Shown: piece after piece, positions 1 to 4,892 of the stretch
How positions within the stretch are numbered: position 1 is the first letter of the stretch
Layout of the letters: every line of letters begins with the position of its first letter
Assembly (NCBI GenBank): GCA_021647375.1
Contig: JAKIUV010000109.1
Location: 1 to 6,608, forward strand
From: Robiginitomaculum sp.
Lineage (GTDB): Bacteria; Pseudomonadota; Alphaproteobacteria; Caulobacterales; Maricaulaceae
Reading direction: 5' to 3'
DNA length: 6,608 nt
The notes under the pieces: model-generated
What the model saw: the letters and a program-made list of their open reading frames with translations, nothing else
The model's database searches: none
What the model was told of the DNA's origin: nothing
Position numbers and translations under genes: made by a program

Positions 1-16
1 ACGGTTTTGTGAGCGC

Positions 17-649
17 ATGTTGGCACGGCAGTCGCGGGACTTACGCATTAAGGCTAGAGAAAACCTCAATATGCGCATCAAGGCCTGGGTGTTGCAAAGC
101 CCCCAACGCATTGCCTTTGTGCGCCGGGTTATCGGCGAGCGGGCTATCAAGCGCTGGCGCAAAAACCGTTTGGCGGACTATGCGCTGACAAGACATTTCA
201 GCGATTGGAAGCGGAAATTTCCAAATGGTTTTGCTGGGTTTGGCGGGGTTCAACAAGAGCAAAGCCGCAAGACTGCTGCTAAGCCCGCATCCCACACTTA
301 TAATTGGAAGCCCTTTGCCCTCGTCAAAATAATCAATGTTGAGCGGTTTTTATACGGGCGGTCGCGGCCAAACCCTAAGCTGGAACAAGCCCGCGTCGCC
401 CATCTAAAGCTTTGGGGTGTGGATATTCAGGACAAAAATCCAGACAAAACGCCGCGCGGCAAACGCACCATGAAACCCGTCTGCTTTACCCTCGATGAAT
501 TGGCGCCCGAAGTGGCAATCGGTGCGGCGGAAGCTGAAGTGGCGGCTGAGCAGGGCGGCGCAATAACAATCATCCCGCCGCCAGAAGCTATGGTGAAAAG
601 AAGCCAGACCGACACAAGCCCACATCCAGACAAGAAAAAACCGCCCTAG
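17..649 (+). CDS. Basic protein of unknown function, possibly 5'-incomplete
   Basis: I do not recognise this protein. It is 210 residues from the ATG at 17, but the frame has no stop before it, so translation could begin left of the window; the ATG at 71 (Met19) is an alternative start. No clear Shine-Dalgarno sequence decides between them. The N-terminal half is rich in Arg/Lys and aromatic residues (for example the cluster GERAIKRWRKNR), without signal peptide or membrane segment. The middle (about residues 95-145) is the most ordinary-looking globular part. The last 60 residues are Ala/Glu-rich and then Pro/Lys-rich, ending in a DKKKPP tail that looks disordered. Codons in this frame favour G/C at the third position, consistent with real coding. 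The frame ends 108 bp before rsmB on the same strand. The basic charge would suit nucleic-acid or ribosome binding, but that is a guess. Confidence 0.5.
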   Translation: MLARQSRDLRIKARENLNMRIKAWVLQSPQRIAFVRRVIGERAIKRWRKNRLADYALTRHFSDWKRKFPNGFAGFGGVQQEQSRKTAAKPASHTYNWKPFALVKIINVERFLYGRSRPNPKLEQARVAHLKLWGVDIQDKNPDKTPRGKRTMKPVCFTLDELAPEVAIGAAEAEVAAEQGGAITIIPPPEAMVKRSQTDTSPHPDKKKPP

Positions 650-700
650 CTGGCAAGGTCTGTTCAAAAAAACAAATACCCGTGCAACTGCGCGGCCATT

Positions 701-724
701 GGTGCTGGCAGTGGTGCTGGCACC
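701..724. repeat. Short 10-bp direct repeat that can also form a hairpin
   Basis: GGTGCTGGCA occurs at 701-710 and again at 713-722, in the gap between the first gene and rsmB. The outer ends GGTGC (701-705) and GCACC (720-724) are complementary, so the transcript could fold back, but the inner part pairs poorly and no T-run follows. An A/T-rich stretch containing TATAAA comes directly after it (726-731) and could be a -10 element for rsmB; no good -35 lies at the right distance. Function is unknown. Confidence 0.3.
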
Positions 725-757
725 ATATAAAATAATTCTGTCGTTTCTCCCAAGAGC

Positions 758-2110
758 ATGGTAACGCGCCCCATGAATAAAAAATTTGAAAATAAAAACC
801 GGCCTAAAGCCAAAACACATACAGCCAAAACGCCAAAGCATGGGGCGCGTTATGTGGCTGCCCATGGTGTGCGCGAAGTGTTGGTGGACGGCACGCCGCT
901 TGATATAGCGCTTTCGAGCCAGGCCTTGTTCGTCCAGCTTGAGCGCCGTGACCGGGCATTTGCGCGGCTGATTGCCGCCACCGTTTTTCGCAGAATGGGG
1001 CAGATTGATAAAGTGCTAGCACCGTTCGTCAAAAAAACCCCGACCGATTACGCCCTCGCCGTATTGCGTACAGGCGCGGCGCAAATTCTATTTTTGGATA
1101 CGCCTGCCTATGCCGCCGTAAATGCAAGCGTTGCGCTGCTTAGGCGCTCCAAAAAAACTGCGCACATGGCAGGCATGGCCAATGCAGTGCTGCGGCGTGT
1201 AACCGAACAAGGCCCGACATTGTTGGCAGAGACCAGCACGCTTGATAATATACCGAAATGGCTACGCACCAGTTGGACAGAGGCTTACGGTGCAGAGGCG
1301 TGCGGGCAGATGGCCGAAATGCTGGCCAAAGAGCCGCCCCTAGATTTGACACCCAAACTCGGCATTGATGGCCCGGCAGGTGAAATATTACCCGGCGGCA
1401 CCATCCGCCTTGCCAAGGCCGGGGACGTGCGCGCCCTTGCGGGTTACGACGACGGGGATTGGTGGGTGCAAGATATTTCGGCGGCTTTGCCCGTGCGGCT
1501 GTTGGGCGATATTAAAGGCAAGCGCGTGCTGGATATGTGCGCGGCACCAGGCGGCAAAACTTTGCAATTGGCGGCAGCGGGTGCCAATGTGACGGCGCTG
1601 GATAAAAACCAAGACAGGTTGGAGCGGGTTAAAGAGAACTTGGCGCGGACAAAACTGTCCGCTGAAATTGTTGTCGGCGACGCGGCAAAATGGCGGGATC
1701 CTGAAAACCCAAGCGGACATGGTTTTGATATTGTTATTTTGGATGCCCCTTGCACAGCAACAGGAACATTTCGCCGCCGTCCGGATGTTTTGTACAGCAA
1801 AAGGCCTGCTGATATTGAAAGTTTGGCTCGTATTCAGGAGAAGCTGTTAATGGCGGCAGCCCGTCATGTTGCGCCGGGCGGTACACTCGTATATTGTACC
1901 TGTTCGCTTCAGAAGCGAGAGGGCGAAGAACAAATCTCCAAATTTATGCAAAATAGGACAGATTTTCGCCTTAATTCATTGTTAGGCATGGACGCCTTGG
2001 GGATGTCTGAAGCTGCAACGGCAGAGGGCATGTTCAGGGTCTTACCGCACTATTTGCGAGAAAAAGGCGGTATGGATGGGTTTTTTATCGCGACGTTTAC
2101 ACGTTGTTAA
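758..2110 (+). CDS. rsmB: 16S rRNA (cytosine-C5)-methyltransferase, RsmB/NOP family
   Basis: This is a SAM-dependent RNA m5C methyltransferase; in E. coli RsmB modifies C967 of 16S rRNA in the cytoplasm before 30S assembly. The protein has 450 residues, close to the 429 of E. coli RsmB. A Lys-rich tail (about 7-26) precedes a NusB-like RNA-binding domain (about 28-160). The catalytic domain shows motif I LDMCAAPGGKT at 258-268 (SAM binding), motif IV DAPCTATGTFRRRPD at 329-343 with Cys332, and motif VI YCTCS at 379-383 with Cys382. In this family the motif VI cysteine attacks the base and the motif IV cysteine helps release product; both are present, so the enzyme should be active. The RRRPD segment after motif IV favours RsmB over other NOP members. 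The start is uncertain: ATG 758 and ATG 773 (Met6) are both possible and neither has a good ribosome binding site. No terminator is visible after the stop. Confidence 0.93.
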   Translation: MVTRPMNKKFENKNRPKAKTHTAKTPKHGARYVAAHGVREVLVDGTPLDIALSSQALFVQLERRDRAFARLIAATVFRRMGQIDKVLAPFVKKTPTDYALAVLRTGAAQILFLDTPAYAAVNASVALLRRSKKTAHMAGMANAVLRRVTEQGPTLLAETSTLDNIPKWLRTSWTEAYGAEACGQMAEMLAKEPPLDLTPKLGIDGPAGEILPGGTIRLAKAGDVRALAGYDDGDWWVQDISAALPVRLLGDIKGKRVLDMCAAPGGKTLQLAAAGANVTALDKNQDRLERVKENLARTKLSAEIVVGDAAKWRDPENPSGHGFDIVILDAPCTATGTFRRRPDVLYSKRPADIESLARIQEKLLMAAARHVAPGGTLVYCTCSLQKREGEEQISKFMQNRTDFRLNSLLGMDALGMSEAATAEGMFRVLPHYLREKGGMDGFFIATFTRC

Positions 2111-2174
2111 CCATAAAATTAGGATAATGACACAATATGTGAGCAAAATATGTACGAATTTAGACGTATATTAA
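2107..2174. promoter_or_regulatory. Candidate CtrA-type motifs upstream of the lipoprotein gene
   Basis: Two sequences resemble the alphaproteobacterial cell-cycle regulator CtrA motif (TTAA-N7-TTAA, or the shorter TTAACCAT). TTAACCAT stands at 2107-2114, overlapping the rsmB stop codon. TTAG-N7-TTAA stands at 2160-2174, one mismatch from the full site. They lie about 120 and 60 bp before the lipoprotein start. The surrounding gap is A/T-rich, so chance matches are quite possible. No convincing -35/-10 pair is visible; TTGGCT (2180) and TAGGAT (2205) are 19 bp apart, which is a poor fit. Seen: the motifs. Inferred: any regulation. Confidence 0.25.
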
Positions 2175-2221
2175 GGTTATTGGCTTAAGAATTGCACAAA
2201 TCGGTAGGATTGTATCAAAAC

Positions 2222-2227
2222 GGGAGG
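2222..2227 (+). promoter_or_regulatory. Ribosome binding site of the lipoprotein gene
   Basis: GGGAGG lies 5 bp before the ATG at 2233. It is the strongest Shine-Dalgarno sequence in the window and fixes the start of the lipoprotein gene, which also places the signal peptide correctly. Confidence 0.75.
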
Positions 2228-2232
2228 CTCTA

Positions 2233-2928
2233 ATGAGCAGCATAAATATTTTAAAGTCCAGCATAATCGTTGGCACAAGTGTCGTAGCATTAACATTGAG
2301 TGCCTGTGCATCCAGCGGTGGTAGCAGTAGCCGTTACGGTAATGTCTACGACTATGAAAGCGGCAGTAATAATTGTTCAGGCGCGGCCTGCGGCGCGGTT
2401 GTCACCCCGCCAGTTGAATCCCGTTACGGATCTACAACAGTTATCGGCGGCCAACCGGTCAGCCCAGGTGTTGTATACACGGATTGTTCACAAGTGACCG
2501 GAATGGGGTGCGCCGCACCAGTTTACCAGCAAGCACCATCGGTTGAATATACATCACCGCCGTCTATGAGACAAACACCAGCAATGCCTTATTCATCACC
2601 GCCTTCAATGTCTTATAGCGGTGCGCCTGTGAGTTGCCCAGCTAACACGACACCAGCCGGAGACGGCACATGTATGATGACCGGAAGTGGGTCTTATACT
2701 GGTTCCACGAGCTGGAGCAGCTCATCAAGCAGTTCGGGCTGGAGTGGTTCGACGACAAGTGGCGGAACGGTTGATTGTCCGTCCAATACCACACGTGCTA
2801 CAGACGGAACCTGCATGATGAATTCAGGTGCGGCTCCATCAGTGACAATTTATCCAACGACACCAACACACGGTTATGTACCCCCTGTTGATTATACGGC
2901 ACCTGTTTATCAGCCTATCCGTAAATAG
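2233..2928 (+). CDS. Small cysteine-rich, Ser/Pro-rich envelope lipoprotein
   Basis: The protein is 231 residues long and of unknown function. It begins with a type II signal peptide: a short charged start, a hydrophobic core (about 10-22) and lipobox LSAC with the lipidated Cys at 25. Ala follows that Cys, so by the E. coli rule it would be sorted to the outer membrane. The mature part is low-complexity, with eight further cysteines in four local pairs: 48/53, 85/93, 135/147 and 182/194. The last two pairs belong to a duplicated motif CPxNTTxxxDGTCMM (135-149 and 182-196), separated by a Ser/Gly/Trp linker. Shorter repeats include SRYG (33 and 63), Y(T/S)SPPSM and APVYQ. The even cysteine number and extracytoplasmic location suggest disulfides. 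The gene has its own ribosome binding site and terminator, so it is probably expressed alone. An exposed surface or spacer role is possible, but I do not recognise a named family. Confidence 0.85.
   Translation: MSSINILKSSIIVGTSVVALTLSACASSGGSSSRYGNVYDYESGSNNCSGAACGAVVTPPVESRYGSTTVIGGQPVSPGVVYTDCSQVTGMGCAAPVYQQAPSVEYTSPPSMRQTPAMPYSSPPSMSYSGAPVSCPANTTPAGDGTCMMTGSGSYTGSTSWSSSSSSSGWSGSTTSGGTVDCPSNTTRATDGTCMMNSGAAPSVTIYPTTPTHGYVPPVDYTAPVYQPIRK
2635..2820 (+). repeat. Duplicated cysteine motif within the lipoprotein
   Basis: Two 15-residue copies of CPxNTTxxxDGTCMM are encoded at 2635-2679 and 2776-2820, 141 bp apart. Nine fixed positions plus the terminal MM are shared, but the codons differ (TGC/TGT, ACG/ACC, GGC/GGA), so the duplication is old and maintained at protein level. 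The spacer codes for a Ser-rich, Gly- and Trp-containing linker. Confidence 0.8.
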
Positions 2929-2950
2929 AGTTTCGTTTTTTTCAAATGCC

Positions 2951-2983
2951 AAACCCCGTTCTGCACAGCAGGGCGGGGTTTTG
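2951..2983 (+). terminator. Rho-independent terminator after the lipoprotein gene
   Basis: AAACCCCGTTCTG (2951-2963) pairs with CAGGGCGGGGTTT (2969-2981) around a 5-base loop, giving a 13-bp stem that includes two T-G wobble pairs. T residues at 2979-2982 form a short U-tract at its base. It starts 23 bp after the lipoprotein stop and separates that gene from the heparinase gene. The U-tract is short, so termination may be partial. Confidence 0.8.
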
Positions 2984-3030
2984 TGTATTTGGCTCTGCCC
3001 CGAAGTGCCATGATGCTTGCGCTTGAGTTT

Positions 3031-3059
3031 TTGGACTGATATGGACGAGCCAGTATAAA
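3031..3059 (+). promoter_or_regulatory. Candidate sigma-70 promoter for the heparinase-dehydratase operon
   Basis: TTGGAC (3031-3036) and TATAAA (3054-3059) are separated by exactly 17 bp. The -10 matches 5 of 6 consensus bases; the -35 keeps only the TTG core. Transcription would start near 3066, leaving a leader of about 30 bases that carries the ribosome binding site AAAGG (3084-3088), 7 bp before the ATG at 3096. The position directly after a terminator supports a new transcription unit here. Confidence 0.45.
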
Positions 3060-3095
3060 GAGCCACTTTTAACATTCTGAGACAAAGGCAATTTA

Positions 3096-4892
3096 ATGGT
3101 GAGGCGGATTGGCATAGGCGATATTGCTGCGGCGGGTTTGCGCAAATCTTGGCGCCGATTGGCGGTGGACTTTGGCGCCCCCATGCGGGCAATGAACTCT
3201 GGTGCCATTCGTGTTCCTGACTTTGCCAGCCTACCCTCTCCACTAGATATAGGCGATGCTACGCAAGGTTTGCAAATCCTGGACGGTCAATTTATTTTGG
3301 GTTCCCAAAACCTGGATATTGGCGCGGACGGCGACCCTTGGTCGGTTCCGGCACCGTCTGAAATTTACGCGGCGCGCTTGCACAGTTTTGACTGGCTCAA
3401 TGATCTGTCCGCTATTGGGTTATCCAAGAAATACGCCCGCAAGCATCCGAGGCTTGCAGACCGCTCAGGCGAGCGCGCCCGGTATCTTGTAGATCGCTGG
3501 ATAGCCATTTATGGCAAATGGAATCCATTTGCTTGGCGGGATGATATTTTGGCAAACCGGGTTTATGCTTGGCTGACCAATTGGCAGGTATTACTGGGCG
3601 AAGACAAAGGCAATACAGATGAAGCTGCGCGGCGGGTCAGCTTGGTGCGACAGCTTAAGCGTTTGCGGAAAACCTACCGCCGTACCCCCGACGGATTATT
3701 CCGTATGAAGGCGGCGGCGTCTATGGTCATTGCAGGTGCTTGTCTAAGCGGCAAGCAAGAAGGGTTTTTGGACAGGGGTCTGGACTTACTGGACGACGAA
3801 ATAGATAAGCAAATTCTTGCGGATGGCGGTCATATTAGCCGTTCGCCCGAGCAAGCTTTGGACGCGCTTGAAATATTGCTCCAAACCGAAGCGGCGCTAG
3901 ATGCGAGGGGTATTGCGGGTTCAAAAGAAATCCGCCGCGCCATAGACCGTATGGCGCCAATGGTCACATTTTTCAGCACGGAAGACGACCACCAATTTAG
4001 TTTTCACGGCGGCGGCAGGGGAAATCCGCACAGAACAAAAAAACTGCTTTCCCGTGCAAAAATAAAAACCAAAGCTTTCGGCTACGCACCCCATACAAGA
4101 TTTCAAAAACTGGAAAGAAGCGGGATTACGGTGATGCTGGATGCGGGGAATACTGCGCCGCGCCCCTTTGATCTGGAAGCACATTTGTCCCCTCTTGCTT
4201 TTGAAATGTCGACACCCACAGGACCTCTATTTGTAAATTGCGGTTGGAATGCCGATCAACCAGAGCATTGGCGCCAAAGCATGCGCTCAACGGCGGCTCA
4301 CACGACCTTGATTTTAGATGACCAAGATGCGGGGCGCATTGTGGAATCTGGTCTTACGGCTAAACTTCTGGGTCTCGCGGTCGCACAATCTGCTGACGGC
4401 GTAAATTGCGCACGCAATGAACAAGAAACCGGCACATGGCTGGAGGCAAGCCATAATAGTTATTTAAAGGCTTACGGGCTAAGCCATTTGCGCAGGTTAT
4501 ATATGGATTTGACGGGTACAGATGTGCGCGGTGAAGACCAGCTTTATGTACCGCTTGGGGCAGAGCCTTTGCGCAGGGATCAAATTCCTTTCGCCATTCG
4601 TTTTCACTTGCACCCAGATGTCAAAGTTACATTAGCCCAAGACCAGCACAGCGCATTACTTATTCAACCCGGCGGAAAAGGGTGGCGGTTTCGTGCAGAC
4701 GGCGGCCCGCTCAAGCTTGAGAAATCCGTTTATCTGGCAGATGGTAGCCGCCCAAGGCGCACGGAACAATTGGTCATACACGGCAAGGCCTACGGGGACG
4801 GAGATGGTCAGGCTCGCTCTAACCGTGTGCGTTGGACGATAAAAAGAATGAGTAATGTCGAAACTGCGAGCGGGGCAAAACCCAATGGATAA
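3096..4892 (+). CDS. Heparinase II/III family protein
   Basis: This is a 598-residue polysaccharide-lyase-like protein. The family fold is an N-terminal alpha-helical toroid followed by a beta-sandwich heparinase II/III domain, and characterised members cleave uronate-containing glycans by beta-elimination. Here the helical part spans about 60-310 and contains DGGHISRSPEQ at 243-253. The C-terminal domain (about 325-570) has LERSGITVMLDAG at 339-351, AHLSPLAFEM with His363, VNCG, and RSTAAHTTLILDD with His402; these histidine-bearing segments are family hallmarks. There is no signal peptide or lipobox, so it appears cytoplasmic, unlike secreted lyases. This matches the orphan group commonly found beside rsmB in Alphaproteobacteria, whose substrate is, as far as I know, undefined. 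The start is supported by AAAGG 7 bp upstream. The stop codon overlaps the next gene, implying co-translation. Family assignment is firm; lyase activity is inferred. Confidence 0.88.
   Translation: MVRRIGIGDIAAAGLRKSWRRLAVDFGAPMRAMNSGAIRVPDFASLPSPLDIGDATQGLQILDGQFILGSQNLDIGADGDPWSVPAPSEIYAARLHSFDWLNDLSAIGLSKKYARKHPRLADRSGERARYLVDRWIAIYGKWNPFAWRDDILANRVYAWLTNWQVLLGEDKGNTDEAARRVSLVRQLKRLRKTYRRTPDGLFRMKAAASMVIAGACLSGKQEGFLDRGLDLLDDEIDKQILADGGHISRSPEQALDALEILLQTEAALDARGIAGSKEIRRAIDRMAPMVTFFSTEDDHQFSFHGGGRGNPHRTKKLLSRAKIKTKAFGYAPHTRFQKLERSGITVMLDAGNTAPRPFDLEAHLSPLAFEMSTPTGPLFVNCGWNADQPEHWRQSMRSTAAHTTLILDDQDAGRIVESGLTAKLLGLAVAQSADGVNCARNEQETGTWLEASHNSYLKAYGLSHLRRLYMDLTGTDVRGEDQLYVPLGAEPLRRDQIPFAIRFHLHPDVKVTLAQDQHSALLIQPGGKGWRFRADGGPLKLEKSVYLADGSRPRRTEQLVIHGKAYGDGDGQARSNRVRWTIKRMSNVETASGAKPNG

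Noticed and set aside
404..865. Minus-strand open frame of 153 codons overlapping the first gene and the start of rsmB
   Set aside because: It has Cys/Phe/His/Trp-rich composition with no domain, and crosses into the certain rsmB coding region. It is most likely a shadow of the + strand frames.
1388..1800. Overlapping minus-strand frames inside rsmB
   Set aside because: They are antisense to the methyltransferase motifs I and IV and show no independent signs of coding.
2839..3243. Minus-strand frame covering the gap between the lipoprotein and heparinase genes
   Set aside because: It runs through the terminator hairpin and into both neighbouring coding regions, with no recognisable protein features.
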